From: Aplidium turbinatum
Lineage: Eukaryota; Chordata; Ascidiacea; Aplousobranchia; Polyclinidae
Reading direction: 5' to 3'
NCBI GenBank assembly: GCA_918807975.1
Contig: OU964932.1
Coordinates: 5,828,001 to 5,892,000, forward strand
Length of the DNA: 64,000 bases
Shown: in pieces, positions 25,153-37,006 of the stretch
How the letters are laid out: every line of letters starts with the position of its first letter
Position numbering within the stretch: position 1 is the first letter of the stretch
Made by a program: the position numbers and the translations under genes
The notes under the pieces: generated by a model
What the model was told of the DNA's origin: nothing
Seen by the model: only the letters and a program-made list of their open reading frames with translations
Database searches by the model: none

Positions 25153-25599
25153 GTGCCGTTTTACAGCCGGGTCATTCTTTGGAGTCAAAGACCAAACGAC
25201 GGACAAGACCTGACAAAATCATTGTCTTCAGTTAATTCATTTGCGTATTGCTGCCAGGAAAGTTGTGATGAACTTCTCAATAAGTCTATTTTGTGTACGA
25301 GTCGAAAACAGGCTTTGTTGTCAAGTATAGTCATCTTCCAAACAAGAACACGTGAAGTCCAACACATTTTTTCCTCAAACTTTTTTGCAAAAGTCTTTGT
25401 AAATGTCCTATCGTTTGCGAAGAGTGGTTTAAAAACATCATCTATTATTCCACAACAAAACGTCGTTATTAAACTTTTCAACAAATCTTCTTATGGTTTA
25501 GGAGTAACTAATGATCCGATTAGGATGCATAGAGTGATAAAATATTTGAAACAAAGTAGACAATACCACATTAAATCAGAAAAATCAATTTATTTATAG
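25153..25599 (+). other. 148-codon open frame, unrecognised
   Basis: An open frame from an ATG at 25153, with a 99-codon frame open on the other strand (25185-25484). It contains SFAYCCQESCDELLNKSI and FSSNFFAKVFVNVLSFAKSG. I recognise no domain, and there are no splice partners. It may be chance or a decayed transposon gene. Confidence 0.2.
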
Positions 25600-27315
25600 A
25601 GCTTTTGCCACACAAGTGTGGCTTCTTCTGTATAGTCTGCAACAAATAATATATAATGCAATACTATTGCGATTATTATAAAATTTAATGAAAGTGTTAA
25701 AATATTTCACAGTAGATAATATTAAACAAATTCATAACAAAATTATATATTATATGTAATTTTAAGACTGTAGGCAAATAAATAAAATAATAAGATAATT
25801 ATAAACATGTAGAAAATGTAAATTTATCATAATTTTGTCTAAAGATAACTTTTAACTATAAAATTGGTTTCCACGTTTTGTAGCTCCTACCCTTTTTCCA
25901 ACCTCTGCCATGGATGGCATAGCTTACACTTTCTTACATCGTGATGGTAAGGAATAAATACAAACTGAACTGATTTTTAAGAATGTTAAGATTCAATGAC
26001 ATTGGCATAGCAATAATAGGTTAAGTAAAAATGCATTTGAATAATGATGATGTAATGAAAATTTTAAAATGGAAATGAATTAAAAATTAACAAGGGTGTA
26101 GTAAAGAAAAAAAAACTTTTTCCAATATTTAGGCTAAATAAACTAGTGAAAGAAAAGCCCATCTAAAAATAGAAGTAGGAAAATAGAAAAAACAAAAAGG
26201 TCTAAAAAGTATTAGTCAACAAATTATCAGTAAAAAAGTGATAAGTTTGTTTATTCTCTAAATATTGAACTATTTACTTGTTACAAAACTGGAAAAATTT
26301 TCACAGGGATTGGAATGTGCACAAGTGGAGCAACTTTTTCTGTTGCAATAGATGAAACCAGGTGGAGTCAAGGTGGAATGCGAAGGTTTAAGGTTAGTTT
26401 AGGACATCTTTTATAAGCAGGAAGTAGAGGATCCGAAAATAAAGTTTTTTTTTTTTTTTATAAATAAAGTTTTCAAATTTTCATTAATTTTTAAAATGTA
26501 ACCAAATTTATTAAATACTCTTTTGATGTTAGGAAGTGACGGATGATTTGTGGTGACAAGTGGTATAAGTTTGGACTTGGAGGTTTGTACAAGACTTTTT
26601 TGGTCAAGAAGACTTTTGCGATTAATTACTTTGGCTTTGTCGATAGCTCAATGGCATCAGTTGTGATTTTAATTTTGTAATTCCTTGTTTTAATATGATT
26701 ACTTATAATTTTAGTGCGTTTATCGAAAAATTGAGTTGTAAAGCATATTTTGCGAAGGCGTAGTGCTAAATGCATTTCTACTTTCTTATCCAATTTTAAA
26801 AATGTCTCTTGGAAAACGACTTAACCAGCAGTTATGTCATAAGTCGTTACCAATCTTTGGAGATATTCAATCATGCAAGAGACGCGGCATATATGTCCCA
26901 TGTTTAACCTCTTGTTAATCCAATAATTGTATTTTTGATCACCTTCCGTGAGTAAGGACATTTAAGTGATTTGCGTAAGAACGTAAGATTTTGAATGTCA
27001 CTTAAGTTTGACGACTTTTATCATTGTTTGTCGTTTTGTCCGGTCTCAGCCTACTTAAGATCTTACAGCGATTAATTGATTGGTGCAGTGCTATGTCTAT
27101 GCATAGTATTTTCAAATGCTGAAAAAATGGCAAAAGAGTGCAATGCAGAACGTCTGACCGACTGACCCACTCTTTTTTGTTTGTAAACTCATTTTGATTT
27201 AAATTTTAGCATATACTTTAATCCAGACTCCGCATTTTTACAAAATTGGAATTTAATTTAAGTTTTAAAAAAATTAAAAACGGAAATCGAACCTTGCCGT
27301 ATTTGTATAAACCAA

Positions 27316-27402
27316 CCAAGACAGAAAATTAACCGCTTTTTACATTGATTCAAGGTCAGCATACGTTAAATCTATGTAAAAACCGGTTGATTTGCTATCT
27401 GG
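27316..27402. repeat. Palindromic hairpin element, copy 6
   Basis: Left arm AATTAACCGCTTTTTACAT pairs with right arm ATGTAAAAACCGGTTGATTT. Ends AAGACAG and CTATCTGG. Same plan as 15609-15675 but with an AACCG stem core. Confidence 0.7.
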
Positions 27403-27514
27403 AAAGGTCTGTCCTTTAACTTCCTTAGCTTGGCGGTGTTTCCTGGACTGTATTGATACACGACACTCAGCCCTTCTGCTTCATTTGATGAACAAAGAAT
27501 AGCACAATAATAAT

Positions 27515-27569
27515 GGATTGTCTGCAGACATTGAATCAATGTAAAACTGACAAATTTTGCTGTCTAGGC
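27515..27569. repeat. Hairpin element, half copy 7
   Basis: Right half only: TCTGCAGACATTGAATCAAT, then TAAAACTGACAAATTTTGCT and GTCTAGG. It lies about 110 bp after copy 6. Confidence 0.55.
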
Positions 27570-29101
27570 TACACTTGACTTTGAATTTGTTTCTGTCTCT
27601 TGATGCCGTAATTGCCGCGTGACATAGGAAATTATCAAAATTATTTTTGGCTTGGCTTAGCAACTTATACTTTAAAACCTCGCAAAAAGCACAATCATGT
27701 CGCTAGTCGTGCATTCCAAAAAAATAGCAAAGTTATTTAAGCCTGTCTGGAAACCATCATTGAGTTTTAAGGAGGAAAAACATTCAAAATGTTTTGTTCA
27801 TTAATTCAGGTTTTAAATTCAACGGAAGCTATTTAAATCAATGATGGACAGAAATCTTTAAATTTTAGTCTGCCCAAAGTTGGCCACAGAGAATGTAAAT
27901 ATTTCTTAGAAAATACAAAGGGAAAGTAGATGGCGATGAAAAGTAATTGTATTTTGATATGTCGCGTTTGTACGATAATAGCTTATTTTGCAAACGACTT
28001 GGAATCGCTTTCTCACAAATACAAAGTAAATAAGGCTGACCTATATGACCTTTGGACAAATCTCAAATCGTGACAATTATCTTTTAAAATTCAACTCAAT
28101 CGCTTGGCATGTCACAATATTTTCTTGATGCTGATTGCCATTTTTATACAGATAATGAATTAGTAAAGCACAAAATTTCTTGTATAATGAACAGCAAAAG
28201 CGAAGGCTAATTAAGACGAGAAAATATTAAATGATTTTTTATGGTTGCATTATAACTTTTTCTTGCCAAGAGAATTTTAGATACATTTTTTTGGTCAAAA
28301 TTCAATGCGAAAATCATTTTTCACTCATTGATTACAGCAAAACTTATATACAACTTAACCTTTTAGAAATCTAATTAATTATTTTATGTTTCGATTTGGT
28401 GTCTATTTACAAGTCAAGCCAAAAAGCAAACACTGCAACATTCTTTTGCTCCACAAAGTCTCTACTAAAACGTTTGACATCACGAAAACTTAAACAACTT
28501 AAATAGATGAATGATGGATCACAGAGTTTCATTTAAAAAAATATCTGTTTTCCCAGTTTGGCGATTTGTTCTAATTTATTGGAATGGAAAGTTTGTTTGA
28601 ATTTTTTTTGTTTTTAAATCTGCATATCGATGGATGAATATCTTAGGGAAGCTATTTTTGAAGGATGGTTATGCAATGCAAAGTAATTAAATGAAGCCGG
28701 TTTTGGAGTGGCTACTATATTAGTGTGCCCAAGACATTGCCGAGCTGATGGGTCAGTGACAAATGGATACTGCGAGCATGAATCTAAAATTAAGCCTTTA
28801 TATTTATTCAAAATAAGTGCAGGAAAGACCATCAGGTTCAAAGTAGCCTATGTGCATCTACCAGACAACCTGCCTTGATAAATCCTGGGCTTAAGTAACT
28901 CTCATTGATCAACGAGTCTGATCAATGCCAGATTTAATACTGTGTTTTGTGTTTTTGCGGCCATGTCTGTAGCCTACCTCGTTCTACAACATTGTTTATC
29001 TTAAAAACGTTTGAAACGAGTTGTTTGGTAAATAACTGGTCGAACTTGTTTATCAAGAATTTAATTCAAAAAATAAAAACTGTGAGTTTTGCTTTATTCA
29101 T

Positions 29102-29122
29102 GGCCGGTGTCCTTTTAAAAGG
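29102..29122. repeat. GGCCGGTGTCC terminal-repeat copy 1
   Basis: GGCCGGTGTCC followed by the palindrome CCTTTTAAAAGG. The same sequence recurs inverted at 29464-29489 and direct at 30615-30640. Confidence 0.85.
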
Positions 29123-29487
29123 ACATCGTTTTGAATGCATCAGTATTGCATCATCTTATTTTGATTGAATCATTTTGGACTTGCTAGTAGTTGTTTAGGG
29201 TCTGTTTTGGAAGGTGTTGATAAATATTTGCAAACAAAGTACTTTTTCTGAATTTTGTGAAAGTTTGAAAATTGTTGAAAAATGAGAAGAGCCCGATAAA
29301 GTGAAGTGAGGAGGAACATGTATGTTTTATTGCCTATTGGTAATAGATATGAATTATGTTTCTTCATAGTTTGATACTCTGTAATATTGTGCTTCCTACT
29401 ACACTCTAATTTGTGTAAGGTTTTGCTTCTTTTATTTGTTTATTTTGCTTTATATTTATTGTTGCCTTTTAAAAGGACACCGGCCAC

Positions 29488-30235
29488 ATGGCCACATTTT
29501 TTTGGTTGTTTGTAACACTGTCAAAGAATATTGAACATCGTGTAAAAGCAGCACATTGTGCCTATGGAAAACTTAACCATCGTGTTTTCAACAACCATGC
29601 TATATTTATCCGCACAAAAATTATGGTCCTCCGGGCAGTCGTTCTATCCACTCTTCTCTATGCTTGTGAAACCTGGACATTATACCGCCGTTACATCAAA
29701 AGTCTTGAAAATTTTCAGCAGAGGAAACTGGGTCAAATGCTAGGCACTCGTTGGGAAGATTGTCTCACCAAAGATGCAATCCTTGATCGCGCTAGGTTGC
29801 CCAGTTCAGAAGTCACCATATTGCAACACTGCCTTCGCTGGACAGGACATGTCATGAGAAGGAACAACGAGGAGGGACAACTAGAGACAGGAAACCCCCC
29901 TCCAGAAGACCAAAAATGAGATACAAAGATTAGCTGAAAGTCTCCCTCAACCATGCAAACATTGATCTGGATTCATGGGAAAACCTTGCTAGTGACAGAT
30001 TACTCTGCAGAAAAAGATCTAAGGAAGGCACGGAAATTTTCGAAAAAAAGGGATACAAAAAGCCCAAGAAAAACGAACACTAGAAAAGTTAAAACTACCA
30101 CGTCCCTCCCTCCATACAATCCTTACCCCTCATACAATGTGACTTTTGCCCACGTCTTTTCCATCATACACTGGCCTCCAAAGCCATATATGACATCACC
30201 ATCCAAAGCCAAATTCGATTTGATGACGAAACCAA
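29488..30235 (+). mobile_element. LINE ORF2 C-terminal fragment (second LINE type)
   Basis: Reads IEHRVKAAHCAYGKLNHRVF, IMVLRAVVLSTLLYACETWT, LYRRYIKSLENFQQRKLGQM and LRWTGHVMRRNNEE, typical of the region after the RT in endonuclease-type LINEs. A frame change near 29905 leads to MRYKD, a stop, then NIDLDSWENLASDR. Further on, CDFCPRLFHHTLASK resembles the terminal C2H2-like motif of these LINEs. It is 5'-truncated and broken. Confidence 0.75.
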
Positions 30236-30266
30236 TGCTCAGACACGAGTTGGAGCCGACGACTGT

Positions 30267-30492
30267 CAGTGGCGTATCGCTATGGTTTGTGCCGCCCGCG
30301 GTGGACCATGATTTTACACCCCTGAACGCGTGAAGTAGGAACCAGCAAATAGAATACGAGCCAAATCCATTTCAAAAAAGATTTTGACTATGCTTTTTCG
30401 TTTACGTTTAAAAATATTCTACTGCCACAAGCTTACGACCGAGGGGGAGACTGCCCACTGGGGGGGACACCCCCCCACTAGCTACGCCGATG
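30267..30492. mobile_element. Short hAT-like MITE
   Basis: Starts CAGTGGCGTATCGC and ends with the inverted CTAGCTACGCCGATG, with G/C-runs just inside the right end. No clear target duplication. Same terminal style as 32115-33310 and 36718-37006. Confidence 0.45.
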
Positions 30493-30640
30493 GTTACCGT
30501 GAATATAATATGTTCATACAATAACTTTGAAACGTCCTTCAAGTAAGATCTGACAAATTTCTACCGAAACAAACACCTTCTTATGTTAAGGTATCGTGAG
30601 ATTTACATTTGACTATGTGGCCGGTGTCCTTTTAAAAGGC

Positions 30641-32114
30641 AAACAAAAAAATGCATCAAAAAAGTAAAAATCATCAAATTTTTTTAAACTAATTCAAAAG
30701 TTATGACAATACAACTTTGTGGCTGAAATATTTCCTAAAAAGAGCAACGGGAACTTGTGGCGGCTTTTAATGGGTTAAAACAAAATGACACATTTCAGAA
30801 GTATGAAATACTTTTGCGTTGAGCACTATTTGCCGAAACCAAAATAATTAGCAAATTCTTCTTTCGTTTTGTTTTTTGATTCTTCTTTCGTTTGGAGGCT
30901 TCTTGCGTTTCGAATTTACAAAGAAATAAAACCGACAGAAAAAAAATCAAAAGAATTTATTTTCGGACAGCTCCAGTTTATTGAAAAAAATAATTGCTTT
31001 TCTCGGCATACAAATAGGTAACTCTTTCTTTTTTCTTTCTTTTCAAACGTGTTTTGACTTCCAATGTGGGTTGCTTGCATAACTCTGACCGTCATCTCGT
31101 TTTTGTGTGGCAAGCATGGTCGTTATAAAGTTTTGTTTAATACAACCAACTGACGTCATTCAAAAACCCTATTAAAACGTGCTCAAATCTACATTTCCAT
31201 TGTTCATCAATCAAGACCTTTCAGTTCATGAGTGATCGAATGCTTTACATAGATTAGAAATAAGTTGCTTTATCGGCTATTCTTCACTCTTTAAACTCAT
31301 CTACACAGAGCCATGTTAACTTCAGTTGATCACTTCGTCACCGTACCCTTTTCTCCATTTCCATTGACCATTTTTACATTGTTTCCACGTTTGCAAACGT
31401 TGGATTAATGTAAAAAGGGTCAATTTTGCTAGCTGAGTAGTCACATTACGTATGCTTGCAAAAAGATATAATCAACCTACTGGCTATAGTCACGAATTTG
31501 TTCATGAGAACTAATTACAGTCTCTCTGTTCAAACTTTTATCGTTAATTTAAAACCCATTTATGAGCTGTTGGAAAGTTTCATGACATATGCTCCACACC
31601 TAAAAAGGTCACAACTAATGTAAACAGAAAGAGCATGGTGAGACGAAGATGAGTGAGAGACTTAGGAAACTGTCTCGTAAAGCAGCATTCTTTGTAGACT
31701 GCTTATGGTTGCATATAATTTAGAATCACAATCACGAAAGAGTTTAGTAACAGCAATTACCATATTATTAGCTGCATCTTATCTCTGGCGACTTTCGGCA
31801 GAAGATGAAATGAGACTAGCCAAGTTGACAACTAAAAATAGCTTGATTCAAAGACAAAATCAATAACCCTGTCTTTCACGTTGAAAATGCGTGATTGCGC
31901 TGCGGTATAGGTGATCTGTCAAGCTGTTCGAACTATAGGAAACGCAATATTCCCCTCCAGAAATTAAAAAATAATTATCGTATCACGTGCATTGAAACTT
32001 GCCCGACCTTGGTTGCTTGTCTACTACTCGCCGTGTGTGTTCGACTAAAAGGTTTAGTTGTACCATACAAGTGTCACGTCGTTGACCTTACTGCATTGCA
32101 TTGTAGACCATAGG
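30641..32114. other. Intergenic stretch
   Basis: Contains the hairpin copy at 31356-31437. Nothing else was recognised. Confidence 0.5.
31356..31437. repeat. Palindromic hairpin element, copy 8
   Basis: Left arm ATTGACCATTTTTACATTG pairs with right arm TAATGTAAAAAGGGTCAAT around ACGTTTGCAAACGT, itself palindromic. Ends TTGCTAGCTGAG. The stem core is again different (GACC). Confidence 0.7.
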
Positions 32115-33310
32115 CAGTAGCGTATTTAGGGGGGAGGATAATGGGCGATGACCCCCCTAATTATCAGGCAAAAAAAAATTGTAGCGCAAGACATAATTGC
32201 TTGGATGATTCATCCCAGCGAAGGGGGGTATACTTTTTGCAATGTAATTTGTCAATAATATTCTGAATTTCCACCTAGACAATAACATCGACCTAACATT
32301 CCAACTGAAACTGTGGAGATCTATTTCAAACGAACAGTTTTTCTTCCTTTTCTTGACAATTGCATGGCACAAATTTATGAGAGATTCAATGAGCACTGCT
32401 CGCTAGCCAGAGCGCTAGCTTTTTAAGTCAGCACATTTCTGCCTTCATTGATTCATGAAGATGAGGACTGCTCGATCGACGAGATTTTCGACCTACCATG
32501 AAATGCTGGATGTTGAATCAAGTAATTGCTTTGCAGCTACTATTGAATTGCGAAGATTGAGAGCGAATTGGCTTGCAGTGTCTGTGGATAAACGACCGAC
32601 TCTTGTGGATGCTCTCGGCACTTATCCGATTATCCGTAAATACTAAATTACTTCGAATCTTTGCTACGCTTCCAGTTACAACTGCCTCCAATGAGCGATG
32701 TTTCAGTCCAATAAAGTACCTGAAAAATTATTACCGCACGACCATGACCGAGCCACGTTTGGATGGTCTAGCTCAGATGTATTTAAATAAGGATATCATA
32801 CTCGAGTATGATGCAATCATTGATATATTTGCCAAGCGCAGCCATCGCATTAAACTGTAAATTGTCATTGCGAATCGCCGAGAATGTTCAAAAGGTATTC
32901 GAGGTCGGAAGGACTAACTTACTGTTTATGTTCTGAAGTGTTTAATATCTTTTGTTGGTTCATTGATTGGAACAGTAACTTACTTCTGCGGATTCGCTCT
33001 TGATTTTGGACCCCTCCTTTCCTATCTGACGGTTTTAGCTAACCCCCTCCCCCGTTCTGACGCGTCATATGACATTTTGGTATACTCCCTCCCCCTTATT
33101 TAAAGGGTCAAACAAGTCTAATTTTAACCCAAGTAGAACAAAATTTGAACCAATTAACAGCTATTTTTATCAAATTTGAGCTTTCTGTGTACTATCGTTG
33201 AGACTACTTCGTGTGTACTACCCCCAGTCCCCCATTGGCCTCCAGCCGCCGAGTCAGCTGAATGACACAATGTCTTGCCCCCCCTAACAAACTTTCTAAA
33301 TACGCCACTG
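32115..33310 (+). mobile_element. hAT transposon relic with dimerisation domain
   Basis: Ends CAGTAGCGTATTTAGGGGGG and, inverted, TCTAAATACGCCACTG, with one mismatch over the terminal 15 bp. Between 32455 and 32860 the plus strand keeps the hAT C-terminal dimerisation domain: LLRIFATLPVTTASNERCFS, IKYLKNYYRTTMTEPRLDGL and AQMYLNKDI. Upstream pieces (CFAATIELRRLRANWLA) are in another frame. The catalytic region is lost. The flanking 8 bp do not match, so the target duplication has decayed or an end has shifted. Confidence 0.7.
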
Positions 33311-33315
33311 AGTGC

Positions 33316-33676
33316 AGGGGTTCTTAACTAGAAGTGCACGCACCACTAAGGGTGCGAGATCTTTTCCCAGGGGTGAGTGAGTGCTGACTAACGGTTAATT
33401 ATAAAATGTCGTTAGAAGTTAAAAGTCATGCCAGGCTTTTAACCTTGGTGGTTTCAAGGTGGTGTCAACTACCAACATGGAAAAAGGGTAAGAACTGTAC
33501 TGCAGTAGACGATTATTTGAGTATCTGCTTTTTCACGTTTAACTTAAGTTAAGATATAGGCTACACACAGCATATTACTGCACTTGCTTTTGAATGCAGC
33601 CTCCATTTAGTCTTTCGATCATTTGCCGCCACCAGATAATGCTCCCTAGACAGGTGAACTTAATAAGAGGATTAGT
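33316..33676. mobile_element. Probable short hAT-like relic
   Basis: Starts CAGGGGTTCTTAAC and ends near 33676 with GTTCAGGAACCCCG, an imperfect inverse. It is a weak call: no exact target duplication. Confidence 0.3.
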
Positions 33677-35070
33677 TCAGGAACCCCGATACTGATGCTA
33701 GACTTCCAATTGTTCTTATATTCGCGTGATAACTTAATGTTTGTCTTCAATGGTATAGATACCTGCAAGTTACTCCGTCTGCTCCCTGACAGACACATGG
33801 TCCATATGATGATGGAACTTGTGCAAAGCCGCAGCTTTACTCTCACAACCGGTAGCGGTCGTCGGATCAGACTACGCCGACTTAAAAACGGCGTCCCACA
33901 GGGCTCAGTCTTGGCTCCTCTCCTGTTCAACATATACACCTACGACTTGCCCCCCACCATCTCCAGGAAATATGCTTACGCAGACGACCTGGCACTCCTG
34001 CACTCAGCAGGAAACTGGCAGTCAGTGGAGAGGAACCTCAGCCGAGACATGCAAACACTATCAACATACCTCCAGAAATGGAAGCTACAGCTCAGCAAGT
34101 CAAAGACAGTTTCGGCGGCCTTCCACCTTAACAACCGGGAGGCACAGCGTGGGATAAACATCAACATTGATGGGGAACGCCTGCCCTACTGTGCCGAACC
34201 TACATACCTCTGGACAGGTCACTCACGTACCGCCGGCACTTGAAGTCACTGCGCAAAAAACTATCTACATGCGTCGCACTTTTGAGGCGATTGGCGGGTT
34301 CCAGCTGGGGAGCTGGTGCTAAAACTCTTCGTACAGCTACCCTAGCCCTTGTTCATTCCACCGCTGAGTACTGCACGCCGGTCTGGTGTCGTAGTTCTCA
34401 CACCCACCAGATTAATACCTCCATCAACGATGCACTGCGTACTGTGACTGGATGCCTGCGTTCCACTCCAACGGACTGCCTACCCATTCTAGCAGGCATC
34501 CAACCCGCTGAGCTACGCCGTAAAGGAGCCACGATTTCTCTCGCTCGCCGCGCTTTGGACCCCGACCATCTCCTCCATGCAACATTCAAGCGACCACCAC
34601 CCATAAAGCAGCGGCTGAAATCAAGACGCTCCTTTGTGCCTGCCGCACAACAACTACTTAAGAACGCAGAAGAACTTGGTTTAAGTGTCGCACACTGGAC
34701 GAACCACATGTGGAACACGGAGCGGCAAAATCACACCTCCGCGCTCCGTGGCTTCGTGCCCGGCGCCGGTCCCCGTCCGCCGGGGGTGTCCCTCGCAAGG
34801 CTTGCGTGGGTCGGGCTTGCACGCCTGCGGGCTGGCGTCGGTCGCTTTCATTCGTACATGCACAAGTGGGGCCTGGCTCCTTCATCAGAATGCTAGTGTG
34901 GTGCCACGGGGCAGACCGCGGGCCATGTCGTCCACCGCTGCCTGGCCCACCGGCCTCCGCACGGTGCGCATGGTCTGAAGGTCCTGGACGACGAGACTGC
35001 TGAGTGGCTGAAGATTTCCTGCCCTCCAATCTGGCCTGGAAAGATCGCTCATACGCCATCATCATCATCA
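33640..35070 (+). mobile_element. LINE ORF2 fragment with RT core (family L, longest copy)
   Basis: Reads TCKLLRLLPDRHMVHMMMEL, RLKNGVPQGSVLAPLLFNIY and KYAYADDLALLHSAG (RT box with intact YADD). Next are SWGAGAKTLRTATLALVHST and AEYCTPVWCRSS, then STPTDCLPILAGIQPAELRR and the C-terminal LARLRAGVGRF, MHKWGLAPSSEC and CGATGQTAGHVVHRC. It has a frame change near 34205 and one in-frame TAG near 34895; the 5' half is missing. A short CAT repeat (about 35057-35070) forms the 3' tail. It is the longest of four family L copies; the others are 20290-20640, 22164-22790 and 57640-57860. The interior is GC-richer than the window. Confidence 0.85.
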
Positions 35071-35256
35071 ATGGTATAGAAATTTCAAAAAAGACATCAG
35101 TGTTGAATTGCCTTCCAGTAGATGTAATAAACAAGACAGTAGCAAAGGTACAAAAATTACCCAACTTATGCAAGATACAATTAATTATTGCAACAAGCCC
35201 TAATATTACAAAACAAAGTAAAGCCTGTCCGATATAGATGCTTTAAGAAAACATAG

Positions 35257-35535
35257 ACCAGCTCAGGTGCTTAGCTTCGTAAACGAAGAAGCTTCAAGAT
35301 CAAGCGGCGCTGGTTCGACTCTCGGGGTGTGCGCTTGGACAACGCATTCAAAAGACTGCTCTCCATTTAGCGGTACCTAATGGATGGAATAATTTTTCTG
35401 GTAACAAACAACAAAACTTCAATACAAGAGGAAACTTTACTCTGTCAATCTCGGTACCTGGCCCTGCGTCAAAAGCCTCTACAAGTATGCGAAACTTCCA
35501 GGATATCAAGGCTTTGTCAGTCCGAGTATAAAAAT
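35257..35535 (+). mobile_element. tRNA-derived SINE, family A copy 2
   Basis: Second copy of the SINE at 1624-1894, in the opposite orientation. Box B region CTGGTTCGACTC and the junction TCGGGGTGTGCGCTTG are kept; the box A half has diverged. The tail carries the same blocks in the same order. It lies directly after the tail of the LINE at 33640-35070. Confidence 0.8.
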
Positions 35536-35539
35536 TCAA

Positions 35540-36446
35540 AACCAAAACCAAATATCCATATATGTTTTATTTGCGTTAAACTTAGAAGATTATTGGAATT
35601 TTCAGTACCTTTCAACTGGTCAGGCAAGACTGAAACTGATGACATAAATATATGCACGGCACGTGCCTGGTGCACTTGCCAAACGTTAGTTGAGTCCGCA
35701 TCCACGGTTACCGGATTTTCGTTCTTGTGTGTATAAAAAGAAGAAACTGGAAACTCAAACCTGCTGCGGATATGCGTAGTTTATTTACCGAAATGTCGTG
35801 TAAGGCATAATTTGTATGATTTAAAAAAAAACTATAAAGTAGCTTACGTTCCAAAGGGTTTCGAAAATATTAATGAAAAAGTTTATGAACGTAAGCTATC
35901 CCAAATCCGTAAAAGATTGTTGTTTGTAGTTGAAAGTAACATGTAGATGAAATAATCTTTATTTCCGTCGTTGCAGTTTTCTCTTGGCCAGTTTAGCGTT
36001 TCTTGTTTCTCCAATAACCTGCTTCTTTGTTGTTCAAGCTTCGTAAAAAGAACTTTTTTAGTTATTTCTGTTTGTTTTCTAAGAATTGCAAAATAACTAA
36101 AAATAACATATCTTTACTCGTAACTCTTCATACCGGTACTAGCTAAAAAACGTTTTTCGGAGACAATTGATCTGTCTAGCCAAAAGCAAATGGGCTCCGT
36201 AGGAGCAAACTCTCTCGATTAACTTTGATATCATCAGATTAAATCTTCTACTGGAAAAACCATACTATCAACTGTTGTTCATTGCATTTAGCTTTGTGTT
36301 TAGTAGTAGAAGATTTAGACTAAACTCAACTGACAATTAATTTAACATTCATGACCAATTGACCGAATGCAGGCAAAAATCTATACAAAAATTATCCATG
36401 CAGAAAGCATCCAGACTGGAAAGCATCATTATTTTTCGGGAAAAGA
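35540..36446. other. Intergenic stretch
   Basis: AT-rich, with no feature recognised between the SINE and the 16-bp array. Confidence 0.4.
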
Positions 36447-36541
36447 TATTTTCCAGTCGGGATATTTTCCGGTCGGGAGGTTTTCCGGTCGGGATGTTTT
36501 CCGGTCAGGATGTTTTCCGTATGGATATTTCTCGGTTAATT
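36447..36541 (+). repeat. 16-bp minisatellite (TATTTTCCGGTCGGGA)
   Basis: Units start at 36447, 36463, 36479, 36495, 36511 (15 bp) and 36526. The first four are 16 bp with 1-3 changes each. The last two drift away from the consensus. A degenerate complement of the same word occurs at 11460-11665. Confidence 0.85.
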
Positions 36542-36717
36542 TTTTCGGTATGGATTATTACCGATCGACTACCTTCAAGTATGTTTCAAGCTTCCTTCCA
36601 AGATATGACTTTGTGCTCTCGGTGAGAGTTAAACTGGGGTCCTTAGCACATCGGTCATAGGTTGTCACTATTATACCAGCACAACCAACAACCAACAATT
36701 ACCAACGTAATTTGTTG

Positions 36718-37006
36718 CAGTGGCGTACGAACTGGGGGGTATTGGCCATGGCCTCCTTTATCCAAGTTTTTTTGACAATTAGCTTAACTAACAAAGTTGC
36801 CAAGTTTCTTTGCTGTATTTGCTTTAATATGATTCGTTTTCAACGCACAATCTATAGCCTACACGAAGTTGCTCTAGCTGATGTTGTGGATGGGAAAGTT
36901 GATACCGTTAATGTACGCTGAGTATAGTAATCCTATGCTGACTGCTATTTTAAGTAAATGAAAAGAAAATGAATGCCCCTCACAAGAATATCCTGCATAC
37001 GTCACT
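36718..37006. mobile_element. Short hAT-like MITE
   Basis: Starts CAGTGGCGTACGAACTGGGG and ends TGCATACGTCACTG. The flanks ATTTGTTG and ATCTGTTA agree at 6 of 8 positions, fitting a decayed hAT target duplication. 289 bp, non-coding. Confidence 0.5.

Larger units (their letters stand above)
25600..29099. other. AT-rich intergenic stretch
   Basis: Contains the hairpin copies at 27316-27402 and 27515-27569 and a poly-T run near 26447-26460. No exon, RNA gene or transposase was recognised. Confidence 0.5.
29464..30640. mobile_element. Element bounded by exact 26-bp inverted repeats
   Basis: Bases 29464-29489 are the exact reverse complement of 30615-30640; both contain CCTTTTAAAAGG and GGACACCGGCCACAT or its complement. 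The 1.18-kb interior carries a LINE tail (29488-30235) and a short MITE (30267-30492). A third copy of the end sequence at 29102-29122 could instead pair with 29464-29484 to make a 0.38-kb element. The transposon class is unknown. Confidence 0.6.

Noticed and set aside
34658-35173. Minus-strand 171-codon open frame
   Set aside because: Shadow of the GC-rich LINE coding region on the plus strand.
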